NCBI GenBank assembly: GCA_036346395.1
Contig: CM070603.1
Location: 24,027,045-24,091,044, forward strand
Direction: 5' to 3'
Length of the DNA: 64,000 nucleotides
From: Hsuehochloa calcarea
Taxonomy: Eukaryota; Streptophyta; Magnoliopsida; Poales; Poaceae
Positions 22,240 to 35,180 of this stretch are shown piece after piece. Position 1 is the first letter of the stretch. Each line of letters starts with the position of its first letter. The notes under the pieces are model-generated. The model was given only the letters and a program-made list of their open reading frames with translations, did no database searches and was not told the origin of the DNA. Both the position numbers and the translations under genes were made by a program.

Positions 22240-22515
22240 TTTATTGATTAACTCCCAGCGCCTCTCACCGAAACTCGCATATGTTCCATGACATTAGCGG
22301 TTGTGCTCGTAGTTAGAATGTAGTTCCACCAAATGGACCATCAATCTATTGACTAAAGGAGCAATGCTCGGGTTATTTCAAATTTCACTTTAAAGCTTGT
22401 GAATCAGCAGTTTATCTTTTAACAAGGGTAGTGTTGTCGCTACATCCTGTCTTCTACTCATGGACGAATTGTGGATTCACCTTGTGAGCTCATCCTTGGG
22501 GCAACCTCTTAATTT
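22240..22515. other. Unassigned spacer
   Basis: Low-copy-looking sequence between the plastid fragment and the next LTR-like block. No coding frame or repeat is recognisable. Confidence 0.3.
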
Positions 22516-22516
22516 A

Positions 22517-24345
22517 TGTGTTAATGGTGTGTTTTAGTGATTAATGACAACCAGATTTATGGGACTAATATTTTCTATGAGTTGATCAAATAGGTCATAT
22601 CTCATGATGATGAAGACTTTGGATAGTATCATGTGTTGATGAGCACCAAGTCAAGATGTCGACATGAAGAGAGTTCAACATGTGTTGATGAAAAAGACAA
22701 GGACCCGAACTTGGATAGAACATGATCATCATCAAGTTAAAGCTCCAAGTGAATGCACAATGCAAAGGTATAACTAGCGCAGACTAAGGATATGTTCTAA
22801 GTCTTTTACTGGTCTCAGTGTTTGGTTGGAAGGCTGGATTGTTAGTATAGGTTGTCATACTATTAAGAGGGGTCTTGTCTAGTAGCTTGAATCTCATTAT
22901 GTGTTGATAGCTCAATCCCGCTTGGTCTAGTTCTTTTAGGCATGATGCTATTGTTTGTGAATGTGTTTTACAAATAGTTAAAGCTCATGCATTTACTATT
23001 TGTAGTATAAAACTATAATTTTCAAATGTGTTTTTGCAAATGGTTGAAGTCCATGCACCTACTCTTTGAGGAGTGATACTAAATATTACAAATGTGTTAT
23101 GCAAATTGTTGTAGTTCGTGTATTTTCTCGTGGCATGGTTGAAGATTGCTTGTTGCTCTTTTCTTTTGACTTAGGCTATGTGTTGGCTCTTTGGAGTTAT
23201 ACTTCTTGATTTCATCAATTGTTTTTTTAGATCAATCAAACAGATGGTTTGTGCAACCCTCTGAATAAGCTTTTCATATAGCCCGAGATCACTCAATTCC
23301 GACATCAGAGTCAAAAGTTATGATCGTTTTTCTGAGTATTATCTATGCTGAAATTCAAGGCCGGACTGATCGGCCTGGACTAACTAGGATCTGGAAAACT
23401 TCCCTGATAAGGTTGGTCTGATCGGGGTCCAGACTCACCGAGTCTGTCAGTTTTTTTCTAGAGGGTATGTTTTTTAGTTTTCTTCCTCCCCGAATTGACT
23501 GTAACAGCTAGTTTTATAGTCATTACACTGTAGCCCGGTCTGACCAACCATTGGTTGGAGGTCAGACCGAGTTTCACTGTTTTTAAGCCCTTTTAGCCTC
23601 CAACGGCTAGTTATTTTATCGAGGCTATAAATACTTGTCTCCTAGCTGCAAGGAGCAGCTCTTGGCACCCAATTTCATTTTCTTGAGCTTGAGCAAGCCT
23701 TTTCTCCCCACTTGTGCATGTGTTGCATTTCTTGAGCTTAGAGGGAGAGCTTTAGTTGTATGTATTGCATCTAGAGGTGGATTGAGCATCCACTTGTGCA
23801 TGTGTTGGCTTATTTCTCTTAGTGTTTGTTGGCACCTAGACAGCACGGAGGCATCGTGGTTCGGTGATCTTCTTAAGAAGTTTGTGAGAAGGCTTGACAT
23901 TTTGTGGTAGCTTGGTGCTTGTCATCTCCGAAGTGGAGGGAGAGCAACTGCTAGTGATCATAGTGTTGGATTATTTAATAGAGCTGGTCCAATTCATTTG
24001 GCCCTACCTCAACGTGGACTAGGGGAGACCGGCAAGTCTCCAAACACCATAGGAAAAGTCATTGTGTCATCTTGTGTTTGGTTTGCTCCTTGTGCTCATT
24101 TACATTCTTGCAATTTACATTCCTAGAGTTGAATTGTTTGCTTGTCACCGTAGGATTGCAAACCTTGTTTTAGACTTAGGTTGTTGTTGCACATAGTGAG
24201 ATTGGTTTGTTTAGGCCTTAATTGTGTAAAACTGTTTTGATTTACACTTTCGCGTATAAAACTCAGTTTTGACCAAAATAATTTTAAAATTGTCTATTTA
24301 CCTTCTCTCAAGTCGGCCTCCTTGGCCTTATAGTGGTGCCTCTCC
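22517..24345 (+). mobile_element. Old, decayed LTR (copia-like)
   Basis: Begins near TGTGTTAATGGTGTGTTTTAGTG and contains features of grass copia LTRs: ATTAATGACAACC near the start, GGTCTGACC-type words at 23350-23580, a TATAAATA box at 23626-23633 followed by GAGCTTG-rich transcribed sequence, and a tail ending near TCTCAAGTCGGCC. Ends and TSD are not clear. Open frames inside (for example 23635-23910) are not recognised as genes. Confidence 0.45.
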
Positions 24346-25403
24346 TTTTTTTTTATTCAATCATAATTGTCATAAAGTTTAATGCATTTTCAACCAAATA
24401 ATTGTCCCATCACTTTCGAACAACATCTACCTCCCTCTCTGTCTTGCCTCATTTGAATTTTGAATCATGCACCACGTAGTCAACATATAGTACACATGTA
24501 TTATACTCTAGAGACTTACTCTACAATACTACTAACGAGGATATGCCATGCATATACACCTATTTCGGCTAGAGTTGAGGAGAGGGAGGTCAGCCCAAGA
24601 GGAAGAAAGAAGATCAATCAAGTTTCAATCAACATGGTGTTTGCTGTTTTGTCCACGAAGTTCATGAAGCTTTCTTCACCAATTCCAATGTTTCAAATGC
24701 ACACAAAATTTATATTGAGAAAGCTTATCAAGTCTAGTTTCCAATGGATCAAGCAACATGTGATTTAGAGTTTTGTATAAAAAGATATGGCAAATGGAGT
24801 GCACGCTGCATAGGTAGTTCGGATGGTGCGCGCGAGTTGCTAAGCATGACGAGTCCGTGGCATGTACGTCATCTTTGGGTGATACTGAAAATATTTCTAA
24901 GCATAAATAACTCAAATAAAATAGTTTTGAATTTAATTAACATTTGAGCTTTGAGTTAATCACATTAAATCATTTTAAATTTCTAAAATTTATAATTAAG
25001 ATGAATTAATTCGAATAAAATTGGTTATTTTTTAGATGGCTTAACTACACAAAAGAATTTTAAAAGCTAAAAAATTGTCATGTTACAAAGTGCGAGCGAA
25101 AACTCTTAAGAGAGGGGAGCATGTGGAAATAAGTTTGTTTGTGAACATGAAGGGATAATGTTTGTGTGGATGTGGATTGGAGGTTAGTGGACTACTACTC
25201 ATGAGTCGGGTGAGTTAATCCAACGACCTATAACTGTTTTAATTTTTTTAACTTTGAAGGCTATAACTTTTTATATTATTAGTCATCAACCAGTGCACCA
25301 CGCGGTTCTAATCGGGAATTTTAGTTGTGATCTTGAATATATTTTTTTGCTAAGTTCTATTTATGAACTGATATACACCAGGATTATTTTTAAAAATAAT
25401 TCC

Positions 25404-25405
<2 letters not shown>
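24346..25405. other. Unassigned AT-rich spacer
   Basis: Contains short frames only (one of 102 codons at 24460-24768 on the plus strand) with no recognisable domain or codon bias. Nothing else supported. Confidence 0.3.

Positions 25406-25407
<2 letters not shown>

Positions 25408-25479
<72 letters not shown>
25408..25479. repeat. (TA)n microsatellite
   Basis: About 36 uninterrupted TA units. It produces a spurious Ile/Tyr frame. Confidence 0.95.
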
Positions 25480-25482
<3 letters not shown>

Positions 25483-25573
25483 CTTTTGATCTAATTCAAG
25501 CCATTATAACAACTATTGCGTTGGTAGTTTAGATTTTTTTAAAAAATTATCCAACTAATTGGGAATATACATA

Positions 25574-25767
25574 CTACCTTTGTTTCCAAATAGATGTTAT
25601 TTTAGACATCGATATGGACTCTAATGCACAACATTGGTTACTACTTTTTCTAATTACATATTATTTAAAAAGGATAAAAATATAACCATAGGAAAGTTTT
25701 TTTATATTACAAATCTACTAATATAATTTCTTAAAAGTTTTACTACAAGTATTCTAATATGAGGGAG
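25574..25767. mobile_element. Stowaway-like MITE, degenerate
   Basis: Starts after a TA with CTACCTTTGTTTCCAAATA and ends ATTCTAATATGAGGGAG followed by TG. This resembles the CTCCCTCCGTTTC...GGAGGGAG inverted ends and the GTTATTTTAGAC internal motif of Stowaway elements. About 194 bp. The right TA has become TG. Confidence 0.6.
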
Positions 25768-25822
25768 TGCATGTTTTTTTTATTTTGATTGCATTGGAAA
25801 TTATACCTCATTTATCAGTAGT

Positions 25823-25823
<1 letters not shown>

Positions 25824-25878
<55 letters not shown>
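25824..25878. repeat. (TG)n(TA)n compound microsatellite
   Basis: About 8 TG units followed by about 19 TA units. Confidence 0.92.
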
Positions 25879-25880
<2 letters not shown>

Positions 25881-28800
25881 GGATAGAGAAATATATGGTT
25901 GCAGCATCTAAATTTTACTAAGGTGATCTTTTACCTTAGTGATGACAATAATTCTTCAGCATGATAATACAGAGGCCACACCGGCATTAAAAGAGAAGAA
26001 AAATGACGATATTGTTTCACATAAGGAAAGCAAGGTCTAAACGAATCATATGCATCCAATTTGGGTTGCAAATAGCTCCTACCTTTTTGTTTGTGTCCTT
26101 GGCGGTTATTGTATTGAATCCAAGCCGTCTATTATACCAATTTAAGAAATTGGATGGATGAGATTTTTCTTTTTTCCGATTAATATGTGGATCTCTAGCT
26201 ATTTGTTTGTTTTTCTAATTAATGTGGTAATACTTAGCCTTTTTCTCATATGTAGGATTAACTTATGAGCTTTTAGGAGAGCCTCAAATTAGTATAGAGA
26301 TATAGATAATCCAATAAAATAATTACTTTTAATTCCTCAAAAACTAATAATAATCACACATATAGTGGCAATCAGATTTTGTAGCTTAGGTGATTCCTTG
26401 TCTAAGTTTTCTTTGATGATATGGTAAAGACATTACTTAATCTACACATCCAATATGTTATTAGCGTTACTTTTCATGGATATATTGTCTGGAACAGCAA
26501 GATGTGATTTAATCTCTTTAATTAATGTTGTCCTCCGACTCGTAAACTTATTTGCTTGAGTGGTCGACCGATTCATCCAGGTGCATGCATGTTTTCTTCT
26601 CTGATACCAACAACATGCACGAGCCAGGTGTACATGTTGGTTTATATCTCATTTGTTGAACTCTCATCAATCTTTAGTGCATAATCCTATCCATAGATTA
26701 TAAAAGTTCACAAATCTGATGGTCATGATGTTTTTTTCTCCGATTAATGTGAGAATTTCTAGTTCTTTTTTCCTTTTCTGCGATTAATGTGGTATTTTCT
26801 CGTATATAGGATTAACTTATGGGCTTTTAGGAGAGCTTCAAATTAGTATAGATATATAGATAATCTAATAAATAATTACTTTTAATTCCTCAAAAACTAA
26901 TAATAATCACACATATAGTGGCTATCAGATTCTGTAGTTTACATGATTTATTGTCTAAGTTTGCTTTGATCTGAATTGATATGGTAAATACATTACTTAG
27001 TGTACACATCCAATACATGATTAGGATTACTTTTCATGGATATATTGACTAGAATAGTAAGATGTGATTTAATATCCTGTGAGGACCCCGGATTATTAGA
27101 CTTGTAATGCTTAGTTACCAATTGCCCCTAGCATCACAAACAGAATAACCCGTGTCTTCGAGACATGTATACTTCCCAGAAATGCAGTATACACACCCCT
27201 TTACAAAATTCGTGCATCAACTCCATTCATTCACATAGAACCGAAGCACAGCAACAAACCAGAAGTTAATCTAAATAAATGATAGTTATTACAAAAGAGA
27301 GGCCGACCAGCCAAATACATATAAATACAAAAATAAACAGCGGAAGCAAAAGTGTCATAAGATGCACATAAACAAAAGAGCCAATCAGTGTGCCTTTAAC
27401 CCACAAGGCATCCGACCGGGCCACCAAGCTAATCGTCAAACCCGCAGCACATCTCACAAAAGTGAGGCCCTTGGGGCTCACCTTCCTCCTCTGCAACAAA
27501 TAGTTAAGCAAAGCAAATGAGTACAAAAATTATACTCCTAAGACTTACGTGTAGAATAACAGACCTATACATATGCTACATGCAAGCTTATTTAAGTGGA
27601 GGCTGTATGTTTTATTTTCGGCACAAAGCAATCTTTATTTGCAATAATGTAGTACATTTAAAAGCAAGTTGACAAATCTGTTTTTAATGTTCAAATAACA
27701 GTAAAGGACAACAATAATAACAATAGATAGAGGACAACAACAATCCTGGAAGTGACTAAACCCATAGTTATCACAACAATAGCATGAATTACACATCCAT
27801 GCCAACAATGTCAAATTTTAATAAAAAGGTTATAGTCTAGTTCTTGCACGACCTTACTAAGCATGTCCATAACCTAGGACGAGGCTATTCGAATAGTTTT
27901 ATCCCTGCAGGGGTGTACCAATGTACCCACACGTCAGACCGCCTTTTTGCCACATGATTAGCATACTTCCTTTGGTATGCTGGCACAGCTAAGTCCTTCG
28001 AGACATTTCCAATATTATGTATTAACTGCGAGTCGCCCGTATGGATAGAAACCATACGTTGTGTCGGGGTCATCGTAAAGCCTCGGTCAACTACCCATCG
28101 CGGGTAAAGCCTTGGACAACTACGATGCCCCTCGAGGTGGAGAGTCTACCCGGAATCTCCACCACCGCACACCCAACACAAGAACACATATCCTTTTTCA
28201 CACAACACGCACAACTCCCTCCCGCGACTCGGAGCTAACACACGCCAAAGTACTAAGTCAAGAGAGGTCTCATATCCCTCTTGTGTGGTTAGCACGCAAA
28301 AGCGATCGGCTTAGTGACACAAGTAACTCGGTCCTTGATGACCTAGGCACCATTCCATTCACACTAACAGATCACACCAACATACCATTGTGCCCAAGTC
28401 TAAAATAATTTTATTTTCAATTTTTGACTTTACAAAGTAACAAAGCACGCTGGACATAATGAAATAATAAATAGATGTGTGATCAAGATCATCGACTAAA
28501 TCGATGATCGCCCATTACTACCGAAACTAAGCATTTCTAAGCAATTTCATTTCGCAATCTACTAAGTGACAAGAGCTCATCCAACGAACTCAAATCATAG
28601 CAAATAACCTAGGCTCATGGTAGTAGAGGATAATAAATTCCTACAGATTATGCAACTATAGGATACTAACCATAATTTAACAACAAAATAGCAATGCATA
28701 CATACAAGTTGAAATCAATATATTAGACTTGAAAAATACTGTGATTAACATGATCAAACTGCTTGCTTGGATGCTGCTGTTCAATATGTTGCTGAGGATC

Positions 28801-29259
28801 ACTTAGGTTATCAATGTGCTCTTCGGAACCTAACGAGAAAGCGAAAAAGAACCAATAAGAACGAAGAAAACAAAAAGACTCAACAGCAAACTTTTTCCAA
28901 ATACTTTGAAAATATTACAGCAGTAAGAGCATGATTTATAAGAAATTTAACAACAAGAACCAATTGATTTGGATTCTTAATGCAAAAGATATGAGCAAAA
29001 TAAATCTGCTCAGCCTAATAAATCACATATGCTACTATTCATTACAACTAAAATCTTCGCAAAAATTTCTGTAGCTAAAATGAGGTTAGAATCATTTTTA
29101 GATTAAATTTTAGTTAAAAACATAACTAACAAAATTTGAATCAACCGAAAAGGAATTAAAATGAAAAAGTTATGCATTTTACAAGTTAATTTCAATTTTC
29201 AGTTGACAAATAATCCTCTCGGGAAAACATGAGATTAAAAAGACGTGAACAAACTTGGA

Positions 29260-29720
29260 TTGTTGATCTTGGATCCAACGGCCCAAGTCCACGGGACAGC
29301 GCACGCTCCAGCGGCTCACAACCCCACCGTTGGATTTAGATCCAACGGTCCACGTGGATGGAGACGTTCGGATGGTTCGAACGTTCACACGCACATGAGC
29401 CGTTGATCTTGAGATGGATGGCTTACAACGAAGGAACCTTCGACCGGTCCGAACGTTCACGCGAACCTGAGCCATAGATTCAAAATCCAATGGCCCACGC
29501 GCGCAGAGCATAGCGCGCGCGCGGCTCATACGTTCACCGTTGGATTTAGATCCAACGGTCCATGTGGATGGAGATGTTCGAATGGTCCGAACGTTCACTC
29601 GAATCCGATCCGTTGATCTAAAATCCTACGGTACACATGGATCGCCGCGTTCGGATGGTTCGAACGTTCACGCGATTGTGGACCGTTGATCCAAGGATCG
29701 ACGGTCCACATCGAACCACG
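29260..29720. repeat. Repeat array inside the solo LTR
   Basis: Six or seven roughly 70-75-bp degenerate units, each with CCGTTGATCT.AGATCCAACGG, a CACGTGGATGG spacer, then TTCGGATGGT(C/T)CGAACGTTCAC. Both halves are imperfect palindromes. Three further units lie at about 30575-30835. Confidence 0.75.
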
Positions 29721-30574
29721 TTCAAAATATTCGCGCCCAGTTCAACCGACAAAACTCAACGGCGAAAGGAGGCTCACCGCCGGTGACTCTGGTCACGGCG
29801 GTGCGAGCAAAAGCCCAAAATGGGTCCGCAATAGCTTTGCGCACACAATGGGACCAAAAATCGCGGCTGCGGCGGTCTAGAACGCCGGCAAGTCGGAGTT
29901 TATAGGGTGACAAAAATGGCTGAAAAATGAAAAATGCAAAGAAGTTCTCTGCGGTCCAAGTAAGCGTGTGCCAAGTTTCTAGGGACTAATGTGGAGTTAC
30001 CTGGGTACGGGAGAGGCACAGAGAAAGGTTGGATCTGCTCCGGTGACGAAAAAGGTCCTTTCGGTCGAAAATGGGAAATCTCCAATTCACCAAGCCCTGA
30101 GGATGATAAGTGAAATTGAGCGAGGGTTAAGCTCAAGAAAAACAAGAAGGAGCAGAGGGAGCAAGAAGTGGAGAGAGAGCCACTGTTGTACCGCCTTCAC
30201 CGTAAGCTCGAAGCTCGACAATGGCGGCCGAAATGGTTTGGGATGAATGCAGCTTAAACAAACACTGAAGTGTTAGCTAGAGTTGCGAAAATGCTAAAGA
30301 AAGCCAAAGGGGGAGCAAAGGAGCTTAAATAGCTGAGAAGGCAGAGGGCAACGGCAAAATTTCTCCTCGGGTCAACACTGCCATGGGAGCACTTGAGAGC
30401 GACGGGAGCAGTTGAGCAATGGACTTTTGAGGGCGGTGCACGACGGGCAATCAATGCGAGCAGAGAGAGCCGTTTAAAGGTGGTCACCGAGGTGACACTA
30501 CGCTGCTCCAGGTCCTGCACACGCCATGGCTTTTGACTCAATCGCACGCTTGCTCAGACTCGAGGAAGGAGACA

Positions 30575-30835
30575 ACGCGGCCACCGTTGGATTGAAATCG
30601 GACGGTTCCAATGAACGGGACGATTGGAACGGTCCGAATGTTCACTTCAATCCAGGTCGTCATCTCCAAATCGGACGGTTCAAATGAACGGGACGATCGG
30701 CCGGTCCGAACGTTCACTTTAATCCAGGCCGTTGATCTAAGATCCAACGACTCTCGTTGATCGAAACGTTCGGATGGTCCGAACGTTCACACGCATATGA
30801 GTTGTTGATCTCAGATCCAACGATCCGCGATACTC
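30575..30835. repeat. Second block of the same repeat
   Basis: Three more units with GGTCCGAACGTTCAC and ATCCAACG halves, some with AATCGGACGGTTC replacing the first palindrome. Confidence 0.7.
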
Positions 30836-31700
30836 GTGCCCGAGCGACCGCGCTGGGTGCAGTTAGTTGATTGAACCAAGTCACTTGGCTCGAGCCCGAG
30901 TCTGACTCGAACCTAAGGAACAGTGAAAACCAGTTAGGGTTTGAATTAACAGCTGATTTTTGAAAGATTTGCTTAAGGTAGGAAACAAGCTCCAAAAATC
31001 ATGAAATTTTAACAGGATGCTGCTGATTGCAGGATAAACCTTACATAAAATTTCCAGAGACTTTTATGCACTGCATTTTTCTCCAGAATTTCCAGAAAGA
31101 TTGAGTTAGGTTTTGTACAAGGTTTTTGCCAAGGAGGTTTTTTATTGGAGTCAACTGAGGACTTTGATTTTGATTTTTCCACAATCCCTGTACAAGAATC
31201 ATGGAACTGATCAAAAATATCCAGGTGTGAGAAAAGTTTTAATTTCTCCTTATTTTTATACATGTGAAACACAAATCCACATTTGGGATGTTACATATCC
31301 TTAATTAATGTTGTACTCCAACTCATACACTTATTTGCTTGAGCAGTCGACCGATTCATCCAGGTGCATGCATGTTTTTTTCTCTCTGATACCAACAACA
31401 TGCACAAGCCAGATGTACGTGTTGGTTTATATCTCATCTGTTGAACTTTCATCAATCTTTAGTCCGTAATCCTAGCCATAGATTATAAAAATATGACAAT
31501 ATTGATGGTCATGATGTTTTATTTTTCTCCTATTAATGTGTAAATTTCTAGTTCTTTTTCCTTTTCTTCGATTAATGTGGTAGTTTCTAGCATTTTATCT
31601 CCTATAATTAACGTGGGGGCTTCGGGAGGAGCCTCTCCTCTAATTAACGTGGGGGGTTTCGGGAGAAGCCTCCAATTAGTATAGATACTAGGCATCGACT

Positions 31701-33848
31701 TGTGCACCAGCACATGCTAGCAACTTTAAGAACTATTTATTTATTTAAATTCAAAAGGACATAATATATCTTAGAAATAATATATATTTTCTTATATATT
31801 GTTTTAAAGAGAGAATAGTGTTTGGTCCTATAACTGTAGCAGCTAAACGTATATATATTATTACCTCATTTTTTAGAGGGACCTTGTTATTTTTAGTACT
31901 CACATTTTTTGTTGGTAATTTTTTCCTATGTAAATTAATTGTTTTTAGGGTTAGGAGGACTACAACCACAAAGATTACAAAGCCGAGAGCGTATCCAGTG
32001 CATCACACCCCTCTTTTGTGCTTATGTACACGCCATTTCAAAATACCATGCCAATTATTAAAAAATACCAAAATATAGTTAGAAAGCCATGAGATGATCA
32101 ATCGTCATACCAAAAAGGTCAAAACTCAATATATAATAGAAGATACAAAAAATGATAAATTTATGTGAATTTTAGCTTTATGATTTTCTCCTCCCCTTTG
32201 TTTTCGATTTCCTCTTTAGTAGATTTTTTTTTAAAAAAATTTGAATTTAGATTTGAATTTTTGTGGCATGGTAGATTGGTTTTGCATCAATATTGTCAGC
32301 TGTCTTTAGAATTTCTCGTGATTTTTTGCATAGTGTTTTGAGGAGAATGCACGAGTGCATAGGAGAGGTGAGATTCATTGGATAGGCCTTAGTACATAGC
32401 CTATATGTAAAACATTTGAAAAAAAGAGTAAGGAAAATATAAATTAGGTCCATCAATATTGAACTATTTCACGTGAATTTTTTGTAAACTTCGTGTGTTC
32501 CAAGCTGGCCGTTAAAAGTTGCGCAAAGTTTTTTATTTTCACGAAGAGCCTATTCCGATGCAACAATCAGAAGTCCCTTAGCTCATCATGGAATCACCAT
32601 GCTAATAGTTACATGTCCCTTAACTCATCTACAATACAGCACCGACTAACTATACATATTCTTTATGTTTCGGTATGACCAAGGACACTATCTCAAACTC
32701 CTCATCATGTTCCCCCAAATCATAATCCCTTTGGCATGCCTCTCAGACATTGCCACTCCTCGGCGATAATCCAATGACAAAGGTTGCGATTCCTCGATCC
32801 CCTTCGCACTGATGACCGATCGGGATCTCGCCGGCAGCAACGCAATGGCAAATCCTAGGAGACATGGGAGGTTCTCGATTTTCTTGATCGTTGGGGGTAG
32901 GACGACCAGAGGAGCAATAGCAAACAACACTTCATTTAGTTGAACTGAGAAGCAAGGTACTTTGTTTGGTTATTGGATTAGTTTGACATTTTATCTTTTT
33001 CATGTCCTAATAAGGTAAGAGCCAAGTGTGTTTGGTAAAGCAAGTTTTGATTAGATAGCGTATGTTCAAAGATGGACTTATGAGAGTCCAATATTTCCCC
33101 TCTCTTGCAATTTTTTCTTATCAAATCGAATTGCCTTGCTGGTGATCAATTTGATAAAATAAGATTTGTGCTTCTTGGAGATGATTCATGTCCTATGGAT
33201 CTCTACTTGATTAATTAACAGTAAGAGTGCTAGAGCTTAGTTAGAAAATGTGTACTCTCATAGTTACCAAGAAAGTAAAAGTAATCATAAAACTGTAATT
33301 ATAATAAAATGGCCATTATATCTCTTGCTCACTAAGGATCATATCATGTTTGGTAATTTCACCATTACAAAGATGATTGCATCCCAAAGTCTCATTACCA
33401 TTGCCTTGATATTCCATAGATCCTTTCCTGGACTAATCTCACTAATGGTATTGCACGCCAGTGCAGTTCCGTTTACTAAAGTAACGAAGAATACGGGAAA
33501 ACAAATGTTTGATGCAATGGGAAAGATATGCATGCCTGCTAAAATTTTATTGCTTCTTGATTTGCAGAGAGAAGGTCTTCTTTTATCCAAACCTGGGAGT
33601 TGGTAACCAAGAGAACATGACTTTGTCACAACCCTGTGAGATGGATATGGCGAAACCTAGAAGCTGGTATTCGATGGAAGAGCATAAATACAATACAACC
33701 TTTGACATAGGTTTTGATGGTTATGACCTGACAAAGTGTATTTCATATACATGGAGCTTGGTTTATTCTTTTTGAATTGGGTTACAGGCAGAATAGCTTC
33801 CCTCCAGCAGTGTGTTCTCTTGTCAATTTTAGTTTTGGAAGCATAGTT
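31701..33848. other. Unassigned intergenic sequence
   Basis: AT-rich with short frames. A minus-strand frame at 32930-32688 (80 codons) and a plus-strand frame at 33250-33606 (118 codons) are the longest; neither shows a recognisable domain. The block at 32690-32930 has higher GC than its surroundings and could be a captured gene scrap, but I cannot name it. Confidence 0.3.
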
Positions 33849-35180
33849 CCCCTCCACTGTTGCATTGTTTTTGTCAATTTCCTCTTTTGATTTGGTTAGT
33901 TTCCGTCAACGGTTCACATATTTGTCAGTTTTCCTCGATCTTTTCTCTGATTACATACATTGGTATTACCCTCTGGTTGAATATTTAAGAGGATGCGGTA
34001 GTTTTGCTTGTCAGTTTCAAATTTTGAACCATAGTTTTCTATACCATTATATTGTTTTGTCAGTTTCTAATTTGGATTTAGTTCAGGACTTGGCTTCCAC
34101 GTCTCATGAGTGTGTCGATTTGCATATTGTAGTTTCCTTCTAATATAATCAATTGAATCTCAAAGGACACAATATCATTTTTGGTAGTTTCTGATCAGGA
34201 TTTGGTTTAGGACTTCTAGCTTCCACGGCTCACATGTTTAGAATTTTCCTCGTGTTACTCTCAACTACACTGATTGAATATGTAATTGGAGTCTGGACAG
34301 GTAGCACATAATTTTATATAGATGGATTGGACTTTTCATTTTTTTTTTCCCCGATTAATGCCATATTTTCTAGCTTTTCTTGTTTTCTTCGATTAACGTT
34401 GTAATTTCTAGTTTTTTTCACCTTCTAGGATTAATGTGGGGGCTTCTAGGAGAGCCCCTCCACTGCTACATTGTTTTGTCAGTTTCCTCTTTCGATTTGG
34501 TTAGTTTCTATCAATGGTTCACATATTTGTCAATTTTCCTCGATATTTTCTCTTATTACACACATTGGTATTACCCTCTGGTTGAATATTTAAGAGGGTG
34601 CATTTTCTTGTCAGTTTCATATTTCGATCCATAGTTTTCTATACCGTTATATTGTTTTGTCAGTTTCTAATTTGAATTTAGTTTAGGACTTGGCTTCCAC
34701 GTCTCACAAGTGTGTCGGTTTGCATATTGTAGTTTCCTTCTAATAGAATCAATTGAATCTGAAAGGATCGATGCAATATCGTTTTTTGTAGTTTTGATCA
34801 AGATTTGGTTTAGGACTTCTAGCTTACACTGCTCACATGTTTAGAGTTTTCATCGTGTTACTCTCAGCTGTACTGATTGAATTGAATATGTAATTAGAGT
34901 CTGGACAGACAGTACAAAACTTTATATATATGGATCGGGCTTTTCTTTTTTCCCGATTAATACCAGATTTTCTAGCCTTTTCTCGTTCCAATTAGAATTT
35001 GGTTTAGGACTTCTAGCTTCCACTGCTCACATATTTAGAGTCTTCCTTGTGTTACTCTCAGCTGCACTGATTGAATGGAATATGTAATTAGAGTCTGGAC
35101 AGACAATACATAACTTTATATAGATGGATCAAGCTTTTCTTTTTTCTCGATTAATACCAGATTTTCCAGCCTTTTCTCGT
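33849..35180. repeat. Tandem roughly 606-bp repeats
   Basis: Unit A (about 33849-34455) and unit B (about 34456-34985) align at an offset of 606 at their start (CCCTCCACTG.T.CATTGTTTT; TATTACCCTCTGGTTGAATATTTAAGAGG; GGACTTGGCTTCCACGTCTCA). A partial unit C (about 34986-35180) repeats the last third. Units end in CGATTAA-type sequence that leads into the shorter array at 35181. Open frames inside (33865-34143 and 34380-34634) are the same repeat read twice and not genes. Confidence 0.75.

Larger units (their letters stand above)
27078..31295 (-). mobile_element. 4.2-kb solo LTR of a gypsy-type element
   Basis: Bounded TGTGAGGACCCCGG...TTTGGGATGTTACA with an exact TSD TATCC on each side (27073-27077 and 31296-31300). 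Read on the minus strand it begins TGTAACATCCC and ends GGTCCTCACA, the form of several large grass gypsy LTRs, so it lies in minus orientation. No PBS, PPT or pol is present, so it is a solo LTR of 4218 bp. It is inserted in the second unit of the tandem repeat above. Short frames inside it are not genes. Confidence 0.85.
26165..31700. repeat. Tandem roughly 560-bp repeats, Helitron-like, split by a solo LTR
   Basis: Unit 1 runs about 26165-26724. Unit 2 runs about 26725-27077 and resumes at 31301-31515. A shorter third unit runs 31516-31700. Shared blocks include GATTAATGTGG, GGATTAACTTATG.GCTTTTAGGAGAGC, AATTAGTATAGA, AATAATCACACATATAGTGGC, and GTCGACCGATTCATCCAGGTGCATGCATG. On the minus strand each AATTAGTATAGA end reads TC(TC)TATACTAATT after an A, which resembles Helitron 5' ends that insert between A and T. 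No CTRR-hairpin 3' end was pinned down, so the Helitron label is tentative. Confidence 0.5.

Noticed and set aside
25254..25532. Open frame of 92 codons with long Ile/Tyr run
   Set aside because: It is the (TA)n microsatellite read through; no protein.
33250..33606. 118-codon plus-strand frame, possible captured gene
   Set aside because: No domain, no splice-supported extension, and low-complexity neighbours; kept only as unassigned sequence.
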